NCBI GenBank assembly: GCA_944384585.1
Contig: CALWTY010000023.1
Location: forward strand, 1 to 36,579
Source of the DNA: an uncultured Clostridia bacterium
Lineage (GTDB): Bacteria > Bacillota > Clostridia > Oscillospirales > CAG-272
DNA length: 36,579 nucleotides
Direction of reading: 5' to 3'
Both the position numbers and the translations under genes were made by a program. The notes beneath the pieces were generated by a model. The model was not told the DNA's origin and ran no database searches. It saw only the letters and a list, made by a program, of their open reading frames with translations. This document shows, in pieces, positions 1 through 7,844 of this stretch (position 1 is its first letter; every line of letters starts with the position of its first letter).

Positions 1-13
1 ATATCACCGAACA

Positions 14-60
14 CAAAAAGAAATCCGAACCCTTCGCCTACCGGCTTTGGGTTCGGATTT
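14..60 (-). terminator. Rho-independent terminator of tRNA-Leu
   Basis: A perfect 12-bp inverted repeat (21-32 AAATCCGAACCC with 49-60 GGGTTCGGATTT) is followed on the minus strand by a CTTTTT run (15-20). It lies just downstream of the tRNA-Leu gene and fits an intrinsic terminator for it. Confidence 0.85.
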
Positions 61-68
61 CTACTGTT

Positions 69-155
69 TGGTGCGGGCAAGAGGACTTGAACCTCCACCG
101 AATTGCTTCGACTAGAACCTGAATCTAGCGCGTCTGCCAATTCCGCCATGCCCGC
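69..155 (-). tRNA. tRNA-Leu (anticodon CAG)
   Basis: On the minus strand a class II tRNA folds: acceptor arms GCGGGCA/TGCCCGC, a D arm, the anticodon stem CTAGA/TCTAG around loop TTCAGGT (anticodon CAG), a long variable arm typical of leucine tRNAs, and a T arm with GGTTCAAGTCC. The 3' CCA is encoded (69-71). The gene has its own promoter at 320-348 and terminator at 14-60. A partial copy of its 5' half lies between promoter and gene and would be in the same transcript. Confidence 0.93.
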
Positions 156-225
156 ATATTGAGTTTTCGCTGTTCATTTTTACTCGGAGCAGTTCTCCGA
201 GGCGGGGCTTCACTGAGGTGACGCT

Positions 226-264
226 ACCTGAATCTAGCGCGTCTGCCAATTCCGCCATACCCGC
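226..264 (-). pseudogene. Truncated duplicate of the tRNA-Leu 5' half
   Basis: Bases 226-265 repeat 117-156 with a single mismatch (259 versus 150). They cover the acceptor 5' strand, the D arm and the anticodon loop through CAGGT. After that point the sequence diverges. No variable arm, T arm or acceptor 3' strand follows; a small hairpin (CTCGGAG/CTCCGAG) occupies the spacer instead. The fragment cannot make a tRNA but would be transcribed ahead of the intact one. Confidence 0.7.
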
Positions 265-319
265 AAAACTCTGTATCCGACCTGACCCGGCGTCAGGATC
301 TCGGAAAACAGCGTATGTA

Positions 320-348
320 AGTATACCACAGTTTTTTTTATTTGTCAA
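320..348 (-). promoter_or_regulatory. Sigma-A promoter of tRNA-Leu
   Basis: On the minus strand the -35 TTGACA (343-348) and -10 TATACT (320-325) are separated by exactly 17 bp. It reads toward the half-tRNA copy and tRNA-Leu. This near-consensus promoter is expected for a tRNA gene. Confidence 0.85.
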
Positions 349-458
349 TAGCAAAAATTCAAATTGCGATTTTTTTTGAAAAAACGTCCCCGCATCCCGA
401 CAGACGGGCAAGGCAGACGCGCTTTCTCCGAAAATATCGGACGGGAAGCAAAAAAAGA

Positions 459-487
459 TTGTAATTTCCTTCGCTTTGATATATAAT
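459..487 (+). promoter_or_regulatory. Sigma-A promoter of rnfC-rnfD
   Basis: TTGTAA (459-464), a 17-bp spacer and TATAAT (482-487) lie about 50 bp before the rnfC start codon. No operator-like dyad is obvious. Confidence 0.75.
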
Positions 488-539
488 GGTATCAATGACT
501 TTGCTTGTCCGGGCGGAGCCGTCCGGAGAAAGGATTCAG

Positions 540-1772
540 ATGTCAAATACCTTTATCGGAGGAATCAGGCTTCCGTATATGAACCCTGCGCCCGATATCC
601 CGTCCGAACCGATTTCCCCGGCACAGATCCGCCTGACCGTTCCTGAGGGCTTTCGCCTTGTCGTCGGAGCGGGGGCGCAGGTCTCGGTCGGTGAGACGCT
701 GGCCGTTTCGGAGAACGGGCTTCCCGACCTGCTGAGCGGAATCTCAGGGACGGTGACGCTGTCGGATTCTCCCGCCGTCGTGACGGTGCTGAACGACGGG
801 AGAAACACGCCCTCCGCCGCCTGCGCGCCTCTTGAAAAGGGCATTGATCTTTACGACGGGGAGGAGCTTCGGGAGGCACTTCTCAAAAGAGGGCTTGCCC
901 TTCCTCCCGCGGAGAATAAGTCGCCGCTCTGCCTGATCGTCGATTGCTGCGAGCATGATTCCTTTTCCTCCGCTGCGGCACGGCTGATTTTTGAAAAGAC
1001 CGAGGCGGTGCTCGGGGGGATCAGAATCCTCTTAAAGCTGTTCGGGGTCGGGAAGGCGATCTGTGCCGTTCCGAAGCCGATGTACGAGTGCGCAAACGCG
1101 CTCTGCGCTCAGCTCGGCAGCGGCGGCATGATCCGGACGAAGTTGGTATCGGGGAAATATCCCCAGCATGAGCCGCATATGCTGATCAGCGCGCTGTTCA
1201 ACATCGAGCTGAACCCCGCCGTCACCCCGGGGCGCGTCGGGTATCCGACCGTTACGGCGGAAACCTGCGCGGCGGTCTATGAGGCGCTTGCGCTCGGAAT
1301 TCCGTATACGACGGCGTATATTACGGTGTCGGAGCAGACTTTGGTTTCCAAGAATTATTATGTCCCCTTCGGGACTGCCTTATCGGAGCTGGTTTCTGCC
1401 TTCGGATGGCCGGAGGGGGAGGAGTACGGGCTTCGCGTCGGCGGCGGAATGACGGGGAGATCTGCTGACGGCAGCTTCCGTACCGCTCCCGATACTTTTG
1501 CCGTCGTTCTGACGGCGGAAAAGAAAAAAAGCGTTCCCCGCGCCTGTATCTCTTGCGGACGCTGCCGCGCCGTCTGCCCCGTGAGACTTTTGCCGTCTTT
1601 GATTGCGGAGTATGCTGCGGAGGAGAATCATCGGCTTGCCGGGGCGCTGCATGCCGAAACCTGTATCGGCTGCGGCTGCTGCAATGCGGTCTGCCCCGCA
1701 GGAATCGATCTGAAGGCGGGGGTATGGTCGGAGAAACTACGCCTCTTGGAGGAAGGAGCATCTCATGAATAA
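540..1772 (+). CDS. rnfC: RnfC-like electron-transport subunit (divergent)
   Basis: The product is 410 aa and resembles RnfC, the peripheral subunit of the Rnf ferredoxin:NAD oxidoreductase that carries two 4Fe-4S clusters. The visible support is the pair of ferredoxin motifs near the C-terminus (CISCGRCRAVCP at about 337-348 and CIGCGCCNAVCP at about 375-386), the N-terminal FIGGIRLPY similar to the usual F-GG-HPP start, and a KYPQHE segment. The glycine-rich nucleotide-binding loop of canonical RnfC (GMGGAxFP) and the following NxAECEP motif are not recognisable, so NADH/FMN binding may be lost. The ATG at 540 was chosen over an upstream in-frame ATG at 486 because GGAGAAAGG (525-533) precedes it and the upstream ATG overlaps the -10 box. 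It overlaps rnfD by 8 bp. Confidence 0.8.
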   Translation: MSNTFIGGIRLPYMNPAPDIPSEPISPAQIRLTVPEGFRLVVGAGAQVSVGETLAVSENGLPDLLSGISGTVTLSDSPAVVTVLNDGRNTPSAACAPLEKGIDLYDGEELREALLKRGLALPPAENKSPLCLIVDCCEHDSFSSAAARLIFEKTEAVLGGIRILLKLFGVGKAICAVPKPMYECANALCAQLGSGGMIRTKLVSGKYPQHEPHMLISALFNIELNPAVTPGRVGYPTVTAETCAAVYEALALGIPYTTAYITVSEQTLVSKNYYVPFGTALSELVSAFGWPEGEEYGLRVGGGMTGRSADGSFRTAPDTFAVVLTAEKKKSVPRACISCGRCRAVCPVRLLPSLIAEYAAEENHRLAGALHAETCIGCGCCNAVCPAGIDLKAGVWSEKLRLLEEGASHE

Positions 1773-3384
1773 TAATTCCGAATCCAAGCCTCACGCATCA
1801 CGGGAGTCAAACGGGCAGACCGCCGACCGTGCGGGGGACAATCGACTGGAAAAGGTCGGGATCACCGACGGCGGGGAAGCGTGCTTCGAGGCAGACGAGC
1901 GGAGGCGGAAGGGACGCTCACCGCTTTCCGAAAGGCTTGAAAAAGAGGCGGATAATCCTGCCCCGTTGATCTCTCCTGCGTCGGTTTCATCCGAGTCAGA
2001 CGCTTCCCCGGCGGGTGCTTCCGAGATGAATACACCCCCGTTGACTTCTCCTGCGTCGGTTTCATCCGAGGCAGACGTTTCCCCGGCGGGTGCTTCCGAG
2101 ATGAATACACCCCCGTTGACTTCTCCTGCGTCGATTTCATCCGAGGCGGACTCTTCCGCGTCGGCTTCATCCGCGACGGATCCCCCCGTGAGGCGCGTCC
2201 CCGCGCGCCGGAGCGGGAAATTGCCGCCCTCATCAGGCGCTTCCGCCCGCCCGCACAAGACAGCCGTGCGGAATCTGTCGGAGCTGAAGGGCGGCGCTGC
2301 CTCCGCGCCCTCCTCCCGTTCATCAGACCAAACGCCGCCCCTCCCGCCTCGATCCGAGGGAGAGCCGATCGGAGACGGGGGTGATTCGGGACTTCGTCAG
2401 CGCCTGCTTGCAGTGGGAGAACGGCTTCTTCGGTGCGAGGAGGACGGGGTTCGCTCCGATATGACCGACATCCTGATTGCCCTGCTTCCGCTTGCGGTGT
2501 GGGGGATCTATCTGTTCGGGTGGCGGGTGCTGACGCTCACGCTGCTGTCGGTCCTCTTCTGCCTGCTCTGCGACGCCGCCGCCGCGTGGCTGCTGGACGG
2601 CAGCCCCAAAACCGATCTGTCGGCGGCGGTGATCGGCATGATGACGGTGCTGTGCCTGCCCCCCACCGCTCCGCTGTGGCTTCCTGTCGCGGCGGCGCCG
2701 GTTGCGACGATCTTTTTCCGACGCCTCCCGGCAAGGCTGACCAAGCTGCGGCTGCAGCCCGCCGCTTCCTCCGTTCTGCTGTTTTATCTGGTCTGTCCCT
2801 CGGTGATGACGGCGCTCTGCGCGGACGGAAGCCGTCTGCCCGCCCTGTCGATGACGGCGGGAGGGTATGAGGGAGCGAGCGCTACGCCGCTCAGCCGGCT
2901 GATTTCCGGCGCTCTGCCGGAGCAGTCGGTCGGCGCGCTCTTTGTCGGGCTGCGCCCCGGCATGATCGGGGAGTTGTCGGCGCTCCTGATTCTCGCGGGC
3001 TTCGGTTATCTCTGCATCAGAAAAGCGGCAGATCCGAGGCTCCCCGCCGCCATGCTGCTGACGGTGGCGGTCTTGAGTTATTTCTTCCCCCGTCTGGCCA
3101 TCGCCTCCGATACCATCTCGCTGCGCTATGCGGCCTCTCAGCTTCTGAGCGGAAATCTCCTGTTCTGCGCGACCTTTCTGACCTTCTTCCCCGGCTCCGT
3201 TCCCCTTACCCCGCGGGCGAAGATCGCGGCAGGCGTGATCGGCGGCGTGACGGTTTTCCTCACCCGATCCTATGTAATGACGGCAGCGGACGCGCTGCCT
3301 GCCGTTCTGATTCTCAATCTGATTGCCCGACCTCTCGATCTGCTTCTGAAGCCGTCAGCCTTCGGAGGAAGCGTCAGACGATAG
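1765..3384 (+). CDS. rnfD: RnfD-like membrane protein with a long repetitive N-terminal extension
   Basis: The product is 539 aa. The last 310 residues or so have many hydrophobic helices and resemble the NQR2/RnfD/RnfE family, which binds FMN covalently through a threonine. A candidate site, GASATPL (about residue 373), matches the family's SGAT-type motif. The first 220 residues or so are Ala/Ser/Pro/Glu-rich, apparently disordered and cytoplasmic, and contain a 25-residue tandem repeat; this is not part of usual RnfD proteins (about 310-350 aa). The start is supported by GGAAGGAG at 1749-1756, and the gene overlaps the end of rnfC. No rnfG, E, A or B follows; a terminator does. Whether the pair works as an Rnf complex is doubtful from this window alone. 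Confidence 0.75.
   Translation: MNNNSESKPHASRESNGQTADRAGDNRLEKVGITDGGEACFEADERRRKGRSPLSERLEKEADNPAPLISPASVSSESDASPAGASEMNTPPLTSPASVSSEADVSPAGASEMNTPPLTSPASISSEADSSASASSATDPPVRRVPARRSGKLPPSSGASARPHKTAVRNLSELKGGAASAPSSRSSDQTPPLPPRSEGEPIGDGGDSGLRQRLLAVGERLLRCEEDGVRSDMTDILIALLPLAVWGIYLFGWRVLTLTLLSVLFCLLCDAAAAWLLDGSPKTDLSAAVIGMMTVLCLPPTAPLWLPVAAAPVATIFFRRLPARLTKLRLQPAASSVLLFYLVCPSVMTALCADGSRLPALSMTAGGYEGASATPLSRLISGALPEQSVGALFVGLRPGMIGELSALLILAGFGYLCIRKAADPRLPAAMLLTVAVLSYFFPRLAIASDTISLRYAASQLLSGNLLFCATFLTFFPGSVPLTPRAKIAAGVIGGVTVFLTRSYVMTAADALPAVLILNLIARPLDLLLKPSAFGGSVRR
1972..2160 (+). repeat. 75-bp in-frame tandem repeat in rnfD (about 2.5 units)
   Basis: Units start at 1972, 2047 and 2122 with exact 75-bp spacing. 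The first two are nearly identical and the third is partial. Each full unit encodes about 25 residues including SPASVSSE and AGASEMNTPP. Because the unit is a multiple of three, gain or loss of copies would keep the frame. Confidence 0.9.
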
Positions 3385-3460
3385 CAGCGTCCCGGTCGGA
3401 GAGGCGCTTGCAGACTGTACCCGCCGCTCTCCGCCCGAACGGATCGGAAAACAGGCGATC

Positions 3461-3496
3461 CTACGGCGTCCGACCCGGACGCCGTAGTTCCTTTTG
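3461..3496 (+). terminator. Terminator after rnfD
   Basis: A perfect 10-bp stem (CTACGGCGTC 3461-3470 with GACGCCGTAG 3478-3487) is followed by TTCCTTTT. It lies 77 bp after the rnfD stop and suggests the operon ends with rnfD. Confidence 0.7.
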
Positions 3497-3734
3497 GAGC
3501 TGAATCGGCTTGGCACACCGGATCCCCGATACGGTGCGTCGCGGTCGGTGCGCGGAGAAGGGAAGCGCTCTCTGCGGCATTTTCGGGGCGGTCTCCCGGA
3601 AACAGCCGGCGCCGCATATGATGCTGTCGGGATGCGTGACGGAAAACGCGCGGGGGACGCGCCCGTCTGCGGCAACCGGCGGGGCGGGAGCTTGGAAAGA
3701 CAGGAAATATCGTTGCCTGCAGTCCGTGAACAAC
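3497..3734. other. GC-rich intergenic stretch with no supported gene
   Basis: Between the rnfD terminator and the terminator of the small minus-strand gene there are open frames on both strands. None has a ribosome site with a credible start or a recognisable product. I see no RNA gene or repeat here. Confidence 0.5.
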
Positions 3735-3774
3735 CGAAAAAAGAACAGGCATGACCGAAATCACGCCTGTTCCG
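3735..3774 (-). terminator. Terminator of the small membrane-protein gene
   Basis: On the minus strand GAACAGGC (3765-3772) pairs with GCCTGTTC (3743-3750), followed by a TTTTTT run. It lies about 40 bp downstream of the stop codon at 3814. Confidence 0.8.
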
Positions 3775-3813
3775 GGAACGCACAAGAGAACGGGGCAATA
3801 GTTGTCCGCCGTC

Positions 3814-4062
3814 TCAGTCAAAGAGATCGCAAAGCAGGGAGCAGAAGCCCGCGACGGCGCAGATCGCCGCGCCGACGAGCAGAAGATCGGTGACGTTGAC
3901 CGTCGTGCCGTCCTCGATCACCTCCGCTTTGAATTTCGGAGACGTCGGCTTGCTTTTGGTGTGAAGCGTAAGCTCCGCGTGTCCTTTTGCCGTGACCTGA
4001 AGCTCCTTGATCCCCGAAAGCGCCGTTTTCAGCTCTTCGAGCTTTGATTTAACAAGTTCCAT
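3814..4062 (-). CDS. Small membrane protein of unknown function
   Basis: This is an 82-aa protein I do not recognise. Residues 1-55 are polar and mixed-charge with a helical start (MELVKSKLEELK). A single hydrophobic helix near the C-terminus (about 60-78) suggests a tail-anchored or membrane-associated protein. The start at 4062 follows a GGGGGGA purine run and sits shortly downstream of a good promoter. It has its own terminator and is divergent from recG, so it is probably monocistronic. Both signals bracket it cleanly, which argues it is a real gene. Confidence 0.7.
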   Translation of the reverse strand: MELVKSKLEELKTALSGIKELQVTAKGHAELTLHTKSKPTSPKFKAEVIEDGTTVNVTDLLLVGAAICAVAGFCSLLCDLFD

Positions 4063-4096
4063 TCCGTATCCCCCCACATATTGATTCAATATCACT

Positions 4097-4125
4097 ATTA
4101 TACCCCATGATTTCGCGGATTTCAA
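4097..4125 (-). promoter_or_regulatory. Sigma-A promoter of the small membrane-protein gene
   Basis: On the minus strand TTGAAA (4120-4125), a 17-bp spacer and TATAAT (4097-4102) lie 35 bp before the ATG at 4062. Confidence 0.8.
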
Positions 4126-4249
4126 CAACAAATTGTGAACGAACCCGCGTCGGAATCAAAAAACGGCGGATTTTTCCCGCTATCTCCCCCCCGGAACGGG
4201 AGTACATCCCGAACGGGGAATCCCCTCACAAGCATCGGAAGGTGTCCAC

Positions 4250-6397
4250 ATGAATTACGAAGCATATGAAGCGGCAGCCTCCCGCAGAATCGGAACGCTC
4301 GGCGGGATCGGCATCAGACGCGCCGAGCTGTTTGCCCGTCTCGGGATCTATACCGTCGGAGATCTGCTCCGGCATTTTCCCCGCGCCTATCAGAACCGCG
4401 GGCATATCCTTTTACTTGCCGACGCGCCCTGCGGGGAAAACTGCTCCTTTCTCCTCACCGTCGGGACGCAGCCGCGCTCCGTGATGCTTAAGAATCGCAA
4501 GACGCTGACCAAATTCAGCGCCTTTGACGAGAGCGGCAGCGTCGTCATCACCTATTTCAACAACCGCTTTGTCGAAAAGGTGTTTCAGGTCGGCAGGACG
4601 TATCGGTTTTGGGGAAAGCTTTCGAAGGAGAAGGGGCGGTTTGCCATGGCCTCTCCGCAGTATGAGCCTTGGAGAGAGGGGGGCGTTCTGCCCGATATCG
4701 TGCCGATCTATCCGTCGGCGGCGGGGCTGACGCAGCGGATTATCTCCGACGCAGTCCGGGAGGCGCTGTCGCTGATTGACGGTTGCCGGATGCCGCCGGT
4801 TCTGCCGGAGGAATTCCGGATCGGGCTTGGGCTGCCGGCTCCCGACGAGGCGCTCCGCCGGATTCACTGCGCCGGCTCGCTGGCCGATGTCGAGCGCGCA
4901 AGACGGTATTTTTCGGTGGAGGAGCTTTATCTCTTCTCCCTCGGCCTGTCTCTGACCAAAAACCGCAGACGGAGCGGCACGCCCCCCGCAATGAAGCCTG
5001 TCGATCTGACGGCCTTCCTCGGCGCGCTCGGCTTTCCTCCGACCGGCGCGCAGAGCAGATCGATCCGGGAAATCGCGGCCGATATGACGGAGGCGGAGGT
5101 GCCGATGGCAAGGCTTTTGTCGGGGGATGTGGGGAGCGGCAAAACGGCGGTCTGCGCGGCGGCGATCTGCATCGCGCTGCAAAACGGCTTTCAGGCGGCG
5201 CTGATGGCGCCGACCGAGATCCTGGCGGTTCAGCATTACGACAGCCTCTCTCCGCTGTTCGAGGGACTCGGCTATCGGGTTTCGCTGCTGGTCGGCTCCT
5301 CGACTGCCTCGCAGAAAAGGGCGGTCAAGGAGGCGCTGGCGGCGGGGGAGACCGACCTTGTCATCGGGACGCACGCGCTGCTGACACCCGACACCGTCTT
5401 CTCCCGCCTCGGCCTGGTCGTTACCGACGAGCAGCATCGCTTCGGGGTGGCGCAGCGCGCCCGTTTGGGCGGAAACGGCGAGATTTCCCCGCACGTTCTG
5501 GTCATGAGTGCCACGCCGATCCCCCGCACGCTTGCCCTGATCCTCTACGGCGAGCTTTCCCTGTCGATGCTTGACGAGCTGCCGCCGGGACGGCAGCGGG
5601 TCGATACCTATGTCGTCGACGAGCGATATCGCCTCCGCCTCAACCGCTTCATCGAGAAGCAGGCGGAAGAGGGAGGGCAGGTCTATATCGTCTGTCCCAC
5701 CGTCGAGGCCTCCGACGAGGAGGAGCTGGAGGGGGACGTTATTTGCTTTGCTCCCGACGGCAGCGCCGAGTTCCGTCTCCGCAGCCCCGGGCTGAAATCC
5801 GCGACGGAATATGCCGCCATGCTGCAGAAAGAGGTTTTTCCGTCGCTGAAGGTCGGGCTGGTTCACGGAAAAATGAAGGGGAGCGAGAAGGCGGCGGTCA
5901 TGAAGGCGTTTGCAGAGGGGACGATCCAGATCCTGGTCTCCACTACCGTCATCGAGGTGGGCGTCAATGTTCCGAACGCGTCGCTGATGATCGTGGAAAA
6001 CGCCGAGCGTTTCGGCCTTGCGCAGCTCCATCAGCTTCGGGGGCGGGTAGGCCGGGGGGCGCGGAAGGCCTACTGCGTTCTTGTCTCCTCCTCCGGCGGG
6101 GAAAAGGCGGAAAAGCGGCTCTCGGTCATGAAAACGACCTATGACGGCTATCGGATCGCGGAGTACGATCTGTCGATGAGAGGACCGGGAGATTATTTTC
6201 CGACCGGGGAGGGAGCGGCACGGCAGCACGGCAGCTTCGGGGCGCTGCTGTCGGCCGACATGACGCTGTTCCGTGAGACGATGCGGGCTGCCGGGCAGGT
6301 GATTGCCGCCGATCCCGATCTTACGGCGGAGGAAAACCGCTTTGCGGCCGGGAGAATGCGGGCGCTGCTCGCGGTTGACGAGCGGGCCATGCAGTAG
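4250..6397 (+). CDS. recG: ATP-dependent DNA helicase RecG
   Basis: The 715-aa product has the length and order of RecG: an N-terminal wedge/OB region that binds branched DNA, then two helicase domains. Visible motifs are Walker A GDVGSGKT (about 291-298), the DExH box DEQH (about 393-396), SATPIPRT (about 420) and the motif VI region QLHQLRGRVGRG. RecG remodels stalled replication forks and Holliday junctions in the cytoplasm. The start is supported by GGAAGGTG at 4237-4244. No promoter or partner gene is obvious, and a terminator follows. Confidence 0.96.
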   Translation: MNYEAYEAAASRRIGTLGGIGIRRAELFARLGIYTVGDLLRHFPRAYQNRGHILLLADAPCGENCSFLLTVGTQPRSVMLKNRKTLTKFSAFDESGSVVITYFNNRFVEKVFQVGRTYRFWGKLSKEKGRFAMASPQYEPWREGGVLPDIVPIYPSAAGLTQRIISDAVREALSLIDGCRMPPVLPEEFRIGLGLPAPDEALRRIHCAGSLADVERARRYFSVEELYLFSLGLSLTKNRRRSGTPPAMKPVDLTAFLGALGFPPTGAQSRSIREIAADMTEAEVPMARLLSGDVGSGKTAVCAAAICIALQNGFQAALMAPTEILAVQHYDSLSPLFEGLGYRVSLLVGSSTASQKRAVKEALAAGETDLVIGTHALLTPDTVFSRLGLVVTDEQHRFGVAQRARLGGNGEISPHVLVMSATPIPRTLALILYGELSLSMLDELPPGRQRVDTYVVDERYRLRLNRFIEKQAEEGGQVYIVCPTVEASDEEELEGDVICFAPDGSAEFRLRSPGLKSATEYAAMLQKEVFPSLKVGLVHGKMKGSEKAAVMKAFAEGTIQILVSTTVIEVGVNVPNASLMIVENAERFGLAQLHQLRGRVGRGARKAYCVLVSSSGGEKAEKRLSVMKTTYDGYRIAEYDLSMRGPGDYFPTGEGAARQHGSFGALLSADMTLFRETMRAAGQVIAADPDLTAEENRFAAGRMRALLAVDERAMQ

Positions 6398-6717
6398 CGG
6401 GACGCGGGCAAGCCGCCCGGACGACGCGGGACGGGCGCAGCGTGAGCGCCCTCTTCCGCCGGAGCGCCGCTTTTCAATGAGCGCCCCTGCCTGTCGGGGC
6501 TCGCCCTCCCGCGGCAGAGAGGAGAGCAGATCCGAACGATTCCGTTCAGGCGGAATCGTCCGGGTCTTTTTTCTTTGGCGGCGCGGGCGGGAATCACCGC
6601 GGCGGAAGCGGCGCTTCCTTCCCGAAGACGGAGTCGCCCGGCATCCGGATTCGTCTGAAGCACCGGTGACAGTCTGCGATCATTATCATACAAGGGATAT
6701 CCCCGGAGGGAAATACG
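6398..6717. other. Intergenic region between recG and the integrase
   Basis: The region holds the recG terminator (6529-6575), then GC-rich sequence without a supported gene, then an AT-rich stretch (about 6668-6700) that should hold the integrase promoter. The best candidate there, GTGACA at 17 bp from TACAAG, is weak. The left boundary of the AT-richer island falls inside this region, but I see no direct-repeat att site. Confidence 0.45.
6529..6575 (+). terminator. Terminator downstream of recG
   Basis: A long stem (6529-6544 with 6551-6566, loop TTCAGG) is followed by a run of T residues at 6567-6572. It is the last core-genome signal before the integrase island. Confidence 0.8.
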
Positions 6718-7563
6718 ATGACAGAAAGAAGCTTAACAGGGAATCGGATCGCGGCGTATGCCGCGTATCTCAAAAAGGAGGAAAAGAGTGAAAACACCGT
6801 AGCAAAATACATCCGTGATATCAGAGCCTTTTTCTCTTTTGTCGGCAAGGCAGATATAACTAAGGAATTGGTCATTGCTTATAAAAACAAGCTGGTTATC
6901 GAACATTACGCCGCGCGGAGTATAAATTCCATGCTGGCAAGCCTGAACAGCCTGTTCTTGTTTCTCGGATGGTCAGATTTGAAAGTGAAGTCAATCAAGC
7001 TCCAGCGGCAGATCTACTGTTCCGAAGAAAAGGAGCTGACCAAAGCGGAGTACATGCGGCTTTTGCATACGGCAAAGCAAAAGGGCAATGAGCGGCTGAG
7101 TCTGGTCTTGCAAACGATTTGCGGCACGGGCATCCGTGTGAGTGAGCTGCAATACATCACGGTCGAGGCAATCAAAAGCGGTGTGGCAACCGTTTCCCTC
7201 AAGGGCAAAACACGGTCGGTATTTATCGTCAAAGAGCTGCAAAAGAAGCTGCTTTGCTATGCGGAGGAGCGGAACATGACAACGGGGGCGATCTTTATCA
7301 CCCGAAGCGGCAAGCCGATGAGCCGCACCAACATCTGGCGGGAGATGAAAGGGCTTTGCGAGCAGGCGGGCGTCAATCCGCGGAAGGTGTTTCCGCACAA
7401 TCTGAGGCATCTGTTCGCCCGCACCTTTTATGGCATGGAAAAAGACATCGTCAAGCTTGCCGATATTTTAGGGCACAGCAGTATCAACACCACAAGAATT
7501 TACATCATATCCACCGGCGACGAGCATCGAAGAAGAATGGAAAACATGCGGCTGATCCAATAA
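6718..7563 (+). CDS. Tyrosine recombinase (candidate invertase of the adjacent switch)
   Basis: The 281-aa protein has a SAM-like N-terminal core-binding domain (about 1-95) and a C-terminal catalytic domain with the full tyrosine-recombinase set: R140 (GTGIRVSEL), K164 (KGKTR), H227 and R230 (HNLRH), H253 (ILGHSS) and nucleophile Y262 (TRIYII). This family cuts and rejoins DNA through a 3'-phosphotyrosine and includes Xer, FimB/FimE and invertases of phase-variable promoters. GGAGGG precedes the ATG. The gene stops 28 bp before the left arm of a 26-bp inverted repeat, as expected if its substrate is that segment. No excisionase or other integrative-element genes are nearby, which favours an inversion role over integration. 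Confidence 0.9.
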   Translation: MTERSLTGNRIAAYAAYLKKEEKSENTVAKYIRDIRAFFSFVGKADITKELVIAYKNKLVIEHYAARSINSMLASLNSLFLFLGWSDLKVKSIKLQRQIYCSEEKELTKAEYMRLLHTAKQKGNERLSLVLQTICGTGIRVSELQYITVEAIKSGVATVSLKGKTRSVFIVKELQKKLLCYAEERNMTTGAIFITRSGKPMSRTNIWREMKGLCEQAGVNPRKVFPHNLRHLFARTFYGMEKDIVKLADILGHSSINTTRIYIISTGDEHRRRMENMRLIQ

Positions 7564-7585
7564 AAATACCGCCCGGGAAGGCGGT
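7563..7585 (-). terminator. Leftward terminator facing the OFF-state promoter
   Basis: On the minus strand ACCGCC-TTCCCG-GGCGGT is followed by ATTTTTATT, and the T tract overlaps the integrase stop codon. A transcript from the leftward promoter at 7645-7673 would end here after about 75 nt, before running antisense into the recombinase gene. Confidence 0.65.
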
Positions 7586-7590
7586 TGAGT

Positions 7591-7616
7591 ACATAAACGG
7601 TATTATGTTGTAAACG
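7591..7616 (+). repeat. Left arm of the 26-bp inverted repeat
   Basis: Bases 7591-7616 are the exact reverse complement of 7845-7870. The arm contains a partial dyad, ACATAA and TTATGTTG, around the 6-bp ACGGTA (7597-7602), resembling a tyrosine-recombinase core site. Confidence 0.95.
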
Positions 7617-7644
7617 GATATGCAAACCCTGCTGTATTGATGCT

Positions 7645-7673
7645 ATTATATCACGGTTTGCGGGGAATTGCAA
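7645..7673 (-). promoter_or_regulatory. Sigma-A promoter inside the invertible segment, pointing away from the operon
   Basis: On the minus strand TTGCAA (7668-7673), a 17-bp spacer and TATAAT (7645-7650), preceded by TGA, form a strong promoter. It is the only good promoter I find between the inverted repeats. Confidence 0.8.
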
Positions 7674-7734
7674 GTACTTCGGCGCGAATTGAATGATTTT
7701 TTGCGGGTTATTGTCGAAAAAAGGCAGCACGAAT

Positions 7735-7772
7735 AAGCCTTTTCAATGGTAAAATCTGAAAAGGCTTGGTTT
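7735..7772 (+). terminator. Central terminator of the invertible segment
   Basis: A perfect 11-bp stem AAGCCTTTTCA (7735-7745) with TGAAAAGGCTT (7757-7767) is followed by GGTTTTT on the plus strand. In this orientation it would stop readthrough from the recombinase gene into the HNH gene. Once flipped, the same hairpin lies upstream of the promoter and is followed by a weaker T tract. Confidence 0.75.
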
Positions 7773-7844
7773 TTGCGCTCTTTTTCGAGTTTCCTCTTGC
7801 GGCGGGGACGGATCGGACGGCTGCAAACGACAGAGGAAAGCTGT

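Noticed and set aside
112..546. Minus-strand frame across the tRNA-Leu genes containing MAELADALDSGS-like sequence
   Set aside because: This is the well-known false protein translated from tRNA genes.
4412..6229. Long minus-strand open frame (605 codons) opposite recG
   Set aside because: It is exactly antisense to a full-length recG, has Arg/His/Gln-rich composition and no ribosome site. It is a product of high GC content.
6718..7563. Recombinase as phage or conjugative-element integrase
   Set aside because: No excisionase, replication, phage or transfer genes and no att duplication are nearby, whereas perfect inverted repeats sit right beside it.
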